The notes beneath the pieces are model-generated. The model worked only from the letters and a program-made list of their open reading frames with translations, had not been told where the DNA came from and ran no database searches. Source: Planctomycetaceae bacterium (GTDB lineage: Bacteria > Planctomycetota > Planctomycetia > Pirellulales > Pirellulaceae). From it: a DNA stretch of 52,397 nt. A program made the position numbers and the translations under genes. Positions 26,577-35,018 of the stretch are shown piece by piece (within the stretch, counting starts at the first letter, position 1; every line of letters starts with the position of its first letter). Location of the stretch: NCBI GenBank assembly GCA_002724245.1, contig PBOG01000064.1, forward strand, positions 80,209 through 132,605. The letters are read 5' to 3'.

Positions 26577-28088
26577 ATGTCGGAACAATGGTATCTGCGA
26601 CACCAGGGAAACGAGCTCGGCCCCCTCGCCGAAGAACAACTCGTGCAGATGGCGACCGACGGCGAGGTTGCGCCCTCTGCTGAAATCCGCAAAGAAGGCA
26701 CGACGCGATGGGTGACTGCCATCCGCGTCAAAGGGCTGTTCTCGGACTCCACCGAGGCCCCGCCGGTTGCCGGACCACCCGCAGTTCCTCCCCCACTCCC
26801 ACCGGACAATAAGACAGCAACTGACAATACGGAAGCAACCATCCCGGAGGCCCCGGACAACTCTCTGTGGGACAACCTCAACCTAGATGAGCTGAATCAA
26901 ATCCCCACTGTCGTGTCAGAGCCCGTCACCAGTGCGGCGCGACCGACGGAATCCCGCAAACCAGCTTCCGCCGGCAACGGTAAACGGTGGCTGGTAATCA
27001 GCGGCGCCGGGCTGTCTGTCGTGATCGTCGTGGCAGCCATCGTCGTGGTCGCTGGTTCCGGTGGCACTGATGTAAGCCAGCCTGGCACGGATAGCAAGAA
27101 ATCTCCCGTGGAACCGACAGCTCCGTCTGTAACAGGCGTCTTCCCGACATTACCGGCAGGAAACCCGAACACGAGCCCACACCAACCCGCGCTGGCGGAC
27201 TGGCGTGAGCTACGTGCAGGCAGCGGTACACGACTCGGCAATCTCAGTGTTGTGGTCGATCATCTCTGGGTGCAACCTGCCTTGGGTCCAGCAGTTGATG
27301 CCGATCCAGACAAGCCAGAAACAAACACCAAAGCGGCGCCAGAACCGGGCACTTCCGAGAACCCGGCAGATCATTTCCTGTTCATTAAGTTTTCTTTCCG
27401 CACAGGCGATACTGGTTTTCGATATTCAAGCTGGAACGGAACGGGCTCTTTGGGCGATCGTGTGAGCGCCAATTTGACCGACGCCAAGGAAACTCTGCTG
27501 CCGCTGGTTTCCCTGGACAAAACGCCAACCGAGCCACGGAAAACATCTGTTGACGTCGACGCCCGTTCTGTCGTCAGCGATGTACTGGTATTCACGATTC
27601 CAGCAACGGTAAGCGGCGACATTCGACTGCAACTTTCCCAGGAAGCGCTCGGACTGAGCGGCCCTCCCCTGCGATTCCGCATCTCTCCCGAAGTACTCGC
27701 CAGCAGCCGGCGGCCGCAGACTGCACCGCCCAATAATACCTTAGCTGGTACTACAGTTTCAGAATCAGGCGACGTTACGACCTCACCCGGGGCAAACGGC
27801 CAACAACCGGGTAGTGCGACGGACCTGTTACGCAATATTAACCGCCCTGCTGAGGCCACAGATGCCTCGGCCCAGCAAGAGCGGACTCGCCCAACCACAT
27901 CTCCAGGTACAGCACCCAAACCCGCGTCTGCCGACAAGTCCGGCAAGAAAGCGGCAGTGGGCAAGGCCGCTAAGAAAGCTGCAGCGGGTAAGGTCAAACA
28001 GAAAAAACCTGCCGCCAAACCAAAGTCCAAAAGCAAATCCAAGTCACCCCGCAAACCGCGGATCGAAAACAAATTCAACCCGTTCTGA
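26577..28088 (+). CDS. GYF-domain membrane protein with a lysine-rich tail
   Basis: A 503-residue protein of unknown function. The N-terminal GYF_2 domain (about 1-55) has WYLRHQGNELGPLAEEQL and later TTRWVTAI. An acidic/proline-rich linker leads to a single membrane helix (WLVISGAGLSVVIVVAAIVVVAG, about 140-165). The distal part (about 215-380) is beta-rich, with ADHFLFIKFSF and VLVFTIPATVSGDIRLQL, and resembles a DUF4352-like Ig fold. The C-terminal 70 residues are dominated by Lys/Ala/Ser (KKAAVGKAAKKAAAG) and end in NKFNPF. The GYF head is predicted to be cytoplasmic and the beta domain periplasmic. ATG 26577 follows AGGTGA. The gene stands alone, 115 bases after the OleC-like gene. Confidence 0.78.
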   Translation: MSEQWYLRHQGNELGPLAEEQLVQMATDGEVAPSAEIRKEGTTRWVTAIRVKGLFSDSTEAPPVAGPPAVPPPLPPDNKTATDNTEATIPEAPDNSLWDNLNLDELNQIPTVVSEPVTSAARPTESRKPASAGNGKRWLVISGAGLSVVIVVAAIVVVAGSGGTDVSQPGTDSKKSPVEPTAPSVTGVFPTLPAGNPNTSPHQPALADWRELRAGSGTRLGNLSVVVDHLWVQPALGPAVDADPDKPETNTKAAPEPGTSENPADHFLFIKFSFRTGDTGFRYSSWNGTGSLGDRVSANLTDAKETLLPLVSLDKTPTEPRKTSVDVDARSVVSDVLVFTIPATVSGDIRLQLSQEALGLSGPPLRFRISPEVLASSRRPQTAPPNNTLAGTTVSESGDVTTSPGANGQQPGSATDLLRNINRPAEATDASAQQERTRPTTSPGTAPKPASADKSGKKAAVGKAAKKAAAGKVKQKKPAAKPKSKSKSKSPRKPRIENKFNPF

Positions 28089-28336
28089 AGCAATACAGCC
28101 CGCCGGGACACGATTCCATCGTGAGCCGTGTGCCTCGAGAAGCAGCTACATTGCCTCTGCGGATCGCGCACGATGCGAAGTAATTGCCCGCATTCAGTAA
28201 CGGGGCTCGATGCCGGCGGGGCCACCGTGTGAAACTGGAATCCGTGGTGACGATTTCCACTGTCGACCTGTTGTTACTGATGGTTCCACCATCGCGCGTT
28301 TGCATCTAGAACCCGGTGTGGTTTGTTTTAGCCCTG

Positions 28337-29602
28337 TTATCGCTGATCGAAACAGAAAACCTCGACAACCGTCCCCTCTGGATAGCCTTCGCTATCTGCT
28401 GGAATGACAACGAAGCCGTCGGCTCGCGTCGTCGTACTCAATAGCGATGCACCGCTGATCGCCAATGGCTCGATGGCATCACCGTTCATGCGTACCCGTG
28501 CATAATCAACGCGTCCCACCGTCGAAACCAGCTTGCGACATAAAGGGAGCCGGACCGTCAAGTAGGGCCACTCTGTCGGGTTTCCACTCAATCGACGAAT
28601 GGCGCGCCCAGCAAAAAAATCATACGCGGAAAGGCAAGCGACGGGATTCCCGGGCAACAAGAATACCACTCGCCTGCCCAGACGCCCCATCCCCGCTGGA
28701 CTGCTGGGACGCATCGCGATGCCATGGATCGGTAACTCACCGTGCGTTGCCAATAACACTGGCGCATGATCTTCCTGACCGACACTCGAACCGCCGGAAA
28801 CCAACACCACATCCACATCACTCTGCATCGCCTTGAGGATCGATTCGGGATCGTCGGGAACGATTCCAGGATGCTCCGGCACACCGCCATCCCGTGTCAC
28901 TAGACTGGTCAACATGGGGCCATTGGAATCAGATATCCGATGTTCCGACGGCAATGACCCCGCCGGCAAGAGCTCATTGCCCGTCACAATGATCCTCACT
29001 CGCGGTGCCCGAATCACCTCGACTTCTGCCTGCCCAATCGAGGACAACACCCCGATATCCTGTGGTCGCAAACGGCGCCCACGTGGCAACACCTGGTCTC
29101 CGCAACGAATATCTTCCCCCTTCACACCCACATGCTTTTGTCGCACGACCGCGTCCTGGGCAAGTATCCGCTCTCCGTCCACTTCAACGCGTTCGACCGG
29201 CAACACCGCGTCCGCACCCCGTGGCAAGGGAGCGCCGGTCATGATCCGCACCGCCTGCCCACTGGCGACCTCCTGCGGAAACTCCACTCCCGGAAGCGCT
29301 TGCCCCACAACGTGCAGTGGCAACCGGTTGTAAGGCGTCGCACCTGACGTGTCGTCAGCCCGAACCGCGTAACCATCCATCATGGATCGGTCGAAACCTG
29401 GCACATCGACAGCGCTGACCACGTCGTTTGCCAACACACGTTGCCAGGCCGCGTGAATCGAAACACGCTGTGACTCCAGTGGGCATGCGTGTTCGTCTAT
29501 CCAGCAGAGCGCTTGCTCGACTGTGGTCCGACTGGCAAAACCGCGCATCCGTACATCATGGTTCGCTTGGGAAGCGTTCGGTTCGTGTTCCCTGGTCGAC
29601 AT
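28337..29602 (-). CDS. moeA: Molybdopterin molybdenumtransferase
   Basis: A 421-residue MoeA that inserts molybdate into adenylylated molybdopterin, the last step of molybdenum cofactor synthesis. The sequence shows FDRSMMDGYAVRADD (dimer/active-site domain), TGAPLPRGADAVLPVE, GEDIRCGDQVLPRGRRL, the MPT-binding MogA-like segment RVRIIVTGNELLP with SDSNGPML, VLVSGGSSVGQEDH, and the C-terminal LLPGNPVACLSAYDFF. Domain order and length match the family. The ATG at 29602 starts MSTREHEPN; a TTG two codons earlier is possible. It does not belong to a visible molybdenum-cofactor operon. The convergent GYF gene ends 248 bases away, with nothing notable between. Confidence 0.95.
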   Translation of the reverse strand: MSTREHEPNASQANHDVRMRGFASRTTVEQALCWIDEHACPLESQRVSIHAAWQRVLANDVVSAVDVPGFDRSMMDGYAVRADDTSGATPYNRLPLHVVGQALPGVEFPQEVASGQAVRIMTGAPLPRGADAVLPVERVEVDGERILAQDAVVRQKHVGVKGEDIRCGDQVLPRGRRLRPQDIGVLSSIGQAEVEVIRAPRVRIIVTGNELLPAGSLPSEHRISDSNGPMLTSLVTRDGGVPEHPGIVPDDPESILKAMQSDVDVVLVSGGSSVGQEDHAPVLLATHGELPIHGIAMRPSSPAGMGRLGRRVVFLLPGNPVACLSAYDFFAGRAIRRLSGNPTEWPYLTVRLPLCRKLVSTVGRVDYARVRMNGDAIEPLAISGASLLSTTTRADGFVVIPADSEGYPEGTVVEVFCFDQR

Positions 29603-29725
29603 AGGCAATCGTGTGCAAGCTCACTTCAAGCGGTCGTGGTTTCGGATGCAGACCGCGGCAACTGGAAACACGTGGCTTCCTGTTCGCAGCCCATAACGTT
29701 TGTTGGGGTTCGCCATGCCGATGCC

Positions 29726-31279
29726 TCAGCGGCTTTCACGAGAAAGCATTGGCGAAAGTCCGGAAATGTACTTTCTCCAGCTATCGAGTGCTTCCTGACT
29801 GAGACTATTTTCACGCAGCAACTCATGTTTTACGCGTTTCTCAATTCCCTCGATCGCAACATAGACAGTCAGCCTACCGTTTTCCAGATAGCGAAAACAA
29901 ACCTCAACTGGTGTTCGAGCAGCCAGTTCGTCCGGCAGCGACCGAATACTGCACCTTCCTACCTGGGAACAGGCATCGGGTATCGCGTTCTCTCCCTCGA
30001 CAATCTGTACCAGGATCGATTTTTGATTCTGTTTCTGCGTGTGGAAAATTCGTTTGGCAGTCACCGGCAAACACGTGTTGCGTGGAATCAGTGTCGCGGT
30101 ACGGGGCCGCCCGGTTTTTCGATCGGTAGCGGCAACACCAAGGCTATGAGAATTGACATTGGCAATCTTGAAACTCGGAGACTTCCCCGCATGCCTGGCC
30201 AACAAAACACCAGCATGCAGGGCAGCACCGTGTGCTACCGCCTCATCAGGGGAGACAGTCCTATCTGGTTCCCTGCCACTGAGTTCTTTTAACATGGCGC
30301 TAATCGCTGGCATTCTGGTCGACCCGCCCACAAGCAGCACCCGATCCACGTCTGCCCAGGCAAGACCTGCCGCCTGGAGCGTCTCGCGCGTAGTAAAAGC
30401 GGTCCGGTCCAGGAGGTCTCTTGTAAGGTCTTCGAATTGTCCGCGGGTGACTTCAACCCGCAGTGAATGGCCACCATGTTCGCAGAGAATGGTCGCTTTG
30501 CTGCGGGCAGAAAGTGTTCGTTTCGCGTCTTCTGATTCCCGCCACAACCGACCCAGGCTGTTGGGATGCTGCCGTGGATCCGCAGCAAATCTCGTCATGA
30601 ACTCCTCGGCGACAAAATCCACCAGCCGGCGATCCCAATCCTGCCCACCCAGGTGGACATCTCCATCGGTCGCCAGAGCGCGAAATTCACGATCTCCAAT
30701 TTCCATCACGGTGACATCAAAAGTACCACCGCCCAAGTCATAAACCAGGATGGTCTGACTCTGAATCACTCCCTCGTGTGCCGTGATGTACCCCTGCTGG
30801 TAACCAAAGGCGACGGCTGCGGCCGTCGGTTCATTAATGATGTCCATTACATCGAAACCCGCCATGTACCCCGCGTCCTGGGTCGCCTTCCGATGCGCCT
30901 CGTCGAAATAGGCTGGGACGGTCACCACAACCTTATGGAACGGACCAACCTGAGTGCGGGTATCCTGGCCAAGTTTGTGCAGGACCCACGCCTGCAATGC
31001 TGCGGGGGGATACTGCCTGCCGGCAAGCTCTTTGGGATAGATGCGTTGGCCGAGCTCGCGTTTGACACAATCCGCTACACACGGCATCTCGTCACCCATC
31101 GCCTTGACCGCTTCCTTGCCGACGATGACCTCATCGCCGTCAAAGAAGAGTACACTCGGCGTGGTCTTGTCCCCCTCGACATTAGCCAGTGTGGTTGGCC
31201 GTCCCGTTTCATCGAGTCGTGCCACCGCGGAAAATGTCGTCCCTAAATCAATTCCGATCGCAGGATGTGACTCGCTCAT
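29726..31279 (-). CDS. Short DnaK/Hsp70-family chaperone lacking the helical lid
   Basis: A 517-residue Hsp70-like protein. Nucleotide-binding motifs are intact: AIGIDLGTTFSAVA, PSVLFF, VVVTVPAYFDE, NEPTAAAVAFGY, LVYDLGGGTFDVTVME, and LVGGSTRMPAI. A substrate-binding beta domain (NSHSLGVAATDRKTGR, IPRNTCLPVTAKRIF, ILVQIVEGE) follows. The C terminus ends soon after VEVCFRYLENGRLTVYV with one short helix, so the alpha-helical lid of true DnaK is absent and there is no EEVD-like or disordered tail. It is likely a specialised paralogue for a limited client set rather than the main DnaK; no dnaJ or grpE lies nearby. ATG 31279 starts MSESHPAIG; the frame stays open another 162 codons upstream but shows no Hsp70 similarity. 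Confidence 0.9.
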   Translation of the reverse strand: MSESHPAIGIDLGTTFSAVARLDETGRPTTLANVEGDKTTPSVLFFDGDEVIVGKEAVKAMGDEMPCVADCVKRELGQRIYPKELAGRQYPPAALQAWVLHKLGQDTRTQVGPFHKVVVTVPAYFDEAHRKATQDAGYMAGFDVMDIINEPTAAAVAFGYQQGYITAHEGVIQSQTILVYDLGGGTFDVTVMEIGDREFRALATDGDVHLGGQDWDRRLVDFVAEEFMTRFAADPRQHPNSLGRLWRESEDAKRTLSARSKATILCEHGGHSLRVEVTRGQFEDLTRDLLDRTAFTTRETLQAAGLAWADVDRVLLVGGSTRMPAISAMLKELSGREPDRTVSPDEAVAHGAALHAGVLLARHAGKSPSFKIANVNSHSLGVAATDRKTGRPRTATLIPRNTCLPVTAKRIFHTQKQNQKSILVQIVEGENAIPDACSQVGRCSIRSLPDELAARTPVEVCFRYLENGRLTVYVAIEGIEKRVKHELLRENSLSQEALDSWRKYISGLSPMLSRESR

Positions 31280-31737
31280 ATCGGCAGGCTCTATCGAATC
31301 CCTTTCCTGGAAAAACCTGGATTCTGGAAAAACCGGATCCAGGGCGGCACAAAAAGAAACGTCGGCCAGGATCCATGCCACCAGGTCCACAAACCGTCCC
31401 GGCAGTCCGGTAAAGCCTGCCAATGAAGGCAGGCCTCCCTGGCTCAACAATCTCCTGCTCCTATTGTGACTACTCCCAGGCAAACCCAACAGGCGGTTCC
31501 CGTTCTCGCCGCTGATATTTCCTGGGTCTCCAATTGCGCAAAGCAACCTAATCGACACAAACCACGAGGGGAATATCAGGAAACCTCCTGCCCAGGGCTT
31601 TCGGCCGCTTGGCGACAGCCGGTCAGCGAAATACAATCGGCGCCCCGACCGTGGCACAAAAACAACCGTGTGTCGTCGTTTGCTCTTCACATTTGCTCGG
31701 CACTTCGCTGTCCACTCACCACAGGCTTCCGCGCGCC
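31280..31737. other. Divergent intergenic region between the Hsp70-like and PFK genes
   Basis: This 458-base region must contain both promoters. I see a 7-bp inverted repeat (31415-31421 with 31428-31434) and no CIRCE-type heat-shock operator. The minus-strand frame upstream of the chaperone start is open, but its composition and lack of similarity argue against coding. Confidence 0.5.
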
Positions 31738-33036
31738 ATGTCCGATCTTCGACCAGCCCAACCACCTTTTCGACGTGTGGCCATCCTCTTCGCGGGAGGG
31801 CCAGCCCCAGCCGCCAACGCGGTCATTTCAACCTGTGCTTCCGCATTCTTGCAGAACGGGATCGAGGTCATCGGCATCCGCCATGGTTACTCCCGACTCA
31901 TCGATTTTTCTTCCGATCAGCCTCTGCAAGAGGGTACGGACTTTTTGAAACTCGATGAGCAGACCTTAAAACGGACACGCAACGCTCGCGGAATCCTGAT
32001 TGGGACAGCACGCGCCAACCCAGGCAAGTTAGTCTCCCAACCTGCCCACCTGGAAGATCCCGAATGTGTGGCACCACTCCACCGGGTTTACGATGGACTC
32101 CGTTCGCTCGACGTCGATGCACTTATCTCGATCGGTGGTGACGACACACTGAAGACAGCCAACAAGCTCAAATTGTTCCAGGACCGACTGCCGCCTGGCA
32201 CACATCGGATTCCGATCGTACATTTACCCAAGACTATCGATAATGATTATCACGGGATCGATTTTACGTTTGGGTTCTTCTCTGCGGCGGAAACACTGGC
32301 ATCAGAAATTCGCAATCTGATCCATGACGCCGAGGCCGGACGGGCCTACTTCATTGCCGAGACGATGGGACGCAGCGCCGGCTGGCTGGCGTATGCCGCT
32401 GCGATCGCTGGAGAAGCCAGCCTGGTCATCAGCGTCGAAGATCTGGGACCAGAAGATCGACTCGACGAGACCTATACAGATCAAAGCACTGGCGAGACTC
32501 ACTCGCGTCCGATAATGGACGTCGAGCGAGTCGTCGACCGAATCGTCCGGATGATGCAATCGCGTGAAGAGGCGGGTAAGGAATTTGGCGTGATTGTGGT
32601 CGCAGAGGGCCTCTCCGAGTATCTTCCGGCAGAGTACCTGAAAGGTGTACCTCGTGACGATCACGGCCATATTTCCATTGCCGACGTGAATCTCTCACGG
32701 CTGCTGAGTACGCTGGTCGCTACCGCATACCAAGAAAAAACGAACCAGCAGCGCAAAGTCACCGGGTTACAACTCGGTTATGAGTCACGCTGCTCCGCAC
32801 CGATTGCTTTCGACGTCATGCTGGGAAGCCAATTGGGTGTTGGCGCCTATCGAGCCCTTGTGGAAGAGCAACACAATGGTGTTATGGTATCGGTCGCCGG
32901 ACAACTCGACTTGCGATATGTTCCTTTCGACGAACTTATCGACCCCGCGACCCTGGTGACACGAGTACGGTATATCGAACCGAACAGCGACTTCCACCGT
33001 CTCGCCAGGTTCCTGGAAACACACATCAACACGTGA
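31738..33036 (+). CDS. PPi-type 6-phosphofructokinase
   Basis: A 432-residue phosphofructokinase-family protein, catalysing fructose-6-phosphate phosphorylation in glycolysis. Two features point to pyrophosphate as donor: the GGDDT motif (133-137), where ATP enzymes have GGDGS, and PKTIDND (164-170), where ATP enzymes have PGTIDND. The sequence also has FAGGPAPAANAVI at the N terminus (a variant of the ATP/PPi loop), ETMGRSAGW, and VGVIVVAEG-like FGVIVVAEGLSEYLP. Length fits the single-subunit PPi-PFK types. ATG 31738 gives an N terminus reaching the first strand quickly; the frame is open further upstream. It lies divergent from the Hsp70-like gene. A PPi enzyme can run the step reversibly. 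Confidence 0.9.
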   Translation: MSDLRPAQPPFRRVAILFAGGPAPAANAVISTCASAFLQNGIEVIGIRHGYSRLIDFSSDQPLQEGTDFLKLDEQTLKRTRNARGILIGTARANPGKLVSQPAHLEDPECVAPLHRVYDGLRSLDVDALISIGGDDTLKTANKLKLFQDRLPPGTHRIPIVHLPKTIDNDYHGIDFTFGFFSAAETLASEIRNLIHDAEAGRAYFIAETMGRSAGWLAYAAAIAGEASLVISVEDLGPEDRLDETYTDQSTGETHSRPIMDVERVVDRIVRMMQSREEAGKEFGVIVVAEGLSEYLPAEYLKGVPRDDHGHISIADVNLSRLLSTLVATAYQEKTNQQRKVTGLQLGYESRCSAPIAFDVMLGSQLGVGAYRALVEEQHNGVMVSVAGQLDLRYVPFDELIDPATLVTRVRYIEPNSDFHRLARFLETHINT

Positions 33037-33079
33037 GCCACACGAGAACGGCCCGGCGGCCACCCATCAACCACCGCAA

Positions 33080-33844
33080 TCAGCGGCGTTGCCCTGCCGG
33101 TGCCGGCGTACGTTCGACATCAACCAGCCTGGTGCGTTCTTCTCCGGCGGGAGCCGGCACACCACGAGCGCCATTGCTCAGCGCTGCGATACGTTGCGCC
33201 AACGGAGCCTGCGTAGGGTCGAGCGCATAACCACGCTGGTAGTTCGCCAGAGCCTGGTTCCGATCTCCGCTGCGTTCGCGCAGGCGGCCCAGCGCTGCCC
33301 AGGCACGCGCATTGTTTTGATCAATGGCAATTGCCTCCTGCAGGAATCGTTTTGCCTGTTCAGGCTGTTTACGTTCCTCGTAAAAACGTGCCAGCTCCAC
33401 ACGGGCATCGGACAGTTCAGGACTCTGTGCGGCCCATCGTCGGAGATGCTGCTCGGCTAATTCCACACGTTCTGTGGCGGCCAACAGAACTGCCAATGCA
33501 CGGTGTGCGTCCACATGGTTCGGGGCGATCCGCAAACAACGTCGATACTGCTCTTCAGCCTGATCAAACTCACTGCGATTCTTCAACGTCCTCGCACGAT
33601 GGTGATGGACAGCGGCCAGGTTATAGATCGCATCTGCATTCTCTGGATCATTGACAGAAGCCCGCTGGAACTGGTCAACTGCAGACTCCCATCGCCCCTG
33701 CTCGAACAACCGCACTCCCTGGGCATTCTGGCCCTCGGCAGCGATCCGGCACCCTGTCAGAACGGGCAACAGCAGCACGCAGCAGCATAAGCCCCATTCC
33801 GGATAAAGCACGCGCACCGGCAACCAGCCGCAACAACGGCTCAT
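33080..33844 (-). CDS. TPR-repeat lipoprotein
   Basis: A roughly 254-residue lipoprotein. The signal peptide ends in LLPVLTGC, a good lipobox, after a Cys-rich stretch. The mature protein has about five tetratricopeptide-like repeats: RLFEQGRWESAVDQFQRA, NADAIYNLAAVH, HVDAHRALAVLLAA, ARFYEERKQPEQAKRFLQ and ARAWAALGRLRERSGD. The last 35 residues are Pro/Arg-rich. TPR lipoproteins serve as envelope scaffolds; partners are unknown. Two ATGs are possible, 33877 and 33844. I favour the second because it gives a signal peptide of ordinary length. The 3' end lies 43 bases from the convergent PFK gene, without a hairpin. Confidence 0.83.
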   Translation of the reverse strand: MSRCCGWLPVRVLYPEWGLCCCVLLLPVLTGCRIAAEGQNAQGVRLFEQGRWESAVDQFQRASVNDPENADAIYNLAAVHHHRARTLKNRSEFDQAEEQYRRCLRIAPNHVDAHRALAVLLAATERVELAEQHLRRWAAQSPELSDARVELARFYEERKQPEQAKRFLQEAIAIDQNNARAWAALGRLRERSGDRNQALANYQRGYALDPTQAPLAQRIAALSNGARGVPAPAGEERTRLVDVERTPAPAGQRR

Positions 33845-33946
33845 GGCGAGATCAGTGTTCCAGGTGATATTCTGCATGCCCGGTCAATTCGCGTGAGGCG
33901 GGAAAAATCTTGCGAGACCCTAGCGTTTTGCTGTAAACCCGACAAG

Positions 33947-33983
33947 AGCGAATCGCGGGCTGACCGCCCTGCCGCGATTCGCT
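33947..33983. repeat. 12-bp perfect inverted repeat between divergent lipoprotein genes
   Basis: Arms 33947-33958 and 33972-33983 are exact reverse complements with a 13-base spacer. Because the flanking genes are divergent, both starting away from it, this is not a terminator. It lies about 100-120 bases upstream of both start codons, where an operator or an RNA leader structure would be expected. I cannot name a binding factor. Confidence 0.6.
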
Positions 33984-34104
33984 AGCGGCGACGAAAATGG
34001 CCCGGAAATTCAATCGGGACGACTACAATATGGTCACCGCCCCCTGTCGCTTCACCTGACTTTCAGACATACCCCAACCGGCTCAGCCGAACTCGAGAAC
34101 CCCC

Positions 34105-34851
34105 ATGCTCCGACGCTACCCGCTGATTTGGATACTCCTACTGGCCTTGACCGGCGGTTGCCACGAACCGAGTTGGGAATCGCCCCCACCTGCACAATCC
34201 AGCAGCGACGCGCCGGTCACAGAGGAACTCGACTTCCTGCAGCAAACGAAGGCTGTTCGTGAACAGCGATCGGACTCGATTCGTGTAAGTGCACGCGCCG
34301 TTTCCGACGAGGAATTCTCCAGCCTCACCGGCTTATCCGGCCTCCATCATCTGATCCTCAATCAGGGTCGCATCAGCGATGAAAGCCTGGTTGTGTGCAA
34401 GAGCCTGACGGCACTCGAACACCTGAGGTTACGCAAATCTCCTGTCAGCGATGAGGGAATTGCGCACCTGGCCGCACATCCAACACTGAAGATCCTCAAT
34501 CTGCCGCAAGCCGATTTAACCGACCAGAGCTTGAAACTGCTCAGCCAACTACCACGACTGGAGTACCTCCGTCTGGCGAGCCCACAAGTTACGGACAAAG
34601 GACTGGACCATCTGACCAGGCTTTCAACCCTTCGCTTCCTCCACCTTATCGACGTCAATATCACGGATAAAGGGCTTCAACATGTGGCCCGCATGGAGGA
34701 ACTGGAAAGCTTCTACCTGGACGGCTCCCAAGCGACTGAGGAAGGACTCACCCAATTGATCAAAGCCCGCCCGGATCTGCACTTGCACCTCAATCAACAG
34801 CATCTTGACCACGACCCTCAAAAGCACCAGCACTCCACTGAAAGTAAATAG
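34105..34851 (+). CDS. Leucine-rich-repeat lipoprotein
   Basis: A 248-residue lipoprotein with signal peptide LIWILLLALTGGC (lipobox LTGGC). After a Pro/Ser linker come five to six LRR-like units, about 24 residues each, of the form L..L..L.L....ISDESL/VTDKGL (for example LEHLRLRKSPVSDEGI, LRFLHLIDVNITDKGL). The C terminus is His/Gln-rich (LHLHLNQQHLDHDPQKHQH). Similar short LRR proteins are numerous in planctomycetes; function is unknown, with protein binding at the envelope likely. The next gene on this strand follows after 167 bases. Confidence 0.83.
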   Translation: MLRRYPLIWILLLALTGGCHEPSWESPPPAQSSSDAPVTEELDFLQQTKAVREQRSDSIRVSARAVSDEEFSSLTGLSGLHHLILNQGRISDESLVVCKSLTALEHLRLRKSPVSDEGIAHLAAHPTLKILNLPQADLTDQSLKLLSQLPRLEYLRLASPQVTDKGLDHLTRLSTLRFLHLIDVNITDKGLQHVARMEELESFYLDGSQATEEGLTQLIKARPDLHLHLNQQHLDHDPQKHQHSTESK

Positions 34852-35018
34852 CCCGTCGCGGTGCGGCCTCTTGACGGGTGACCGGCAGGTCCCAGCAGCC
34901 CCAAACTGGTATTGCCTGGATTCGACGTTCCGCACACATTGTCGTGCTGTCCGATCTGGAAGATCGCCGCGGGCCACCCACAGGTCCGCGCCGGGACGCC
35001 ATTCCACGGAGGGAAGAC

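Noticed and set aside
27371-28225. 284-codon open frame opposite the GYF gene
   Set aside because: Antisense to a coding region with good protein features. Its repeated-looking segments are reverse readings of the Lys/Ala-rich tail.
31280-31765. Long N-terminal extension of the Hsp70-like gene
   Set aside because: The in-frame extension of 162 codons shows no Hsp70 similarity, and the expected N terminus starts at 31279.
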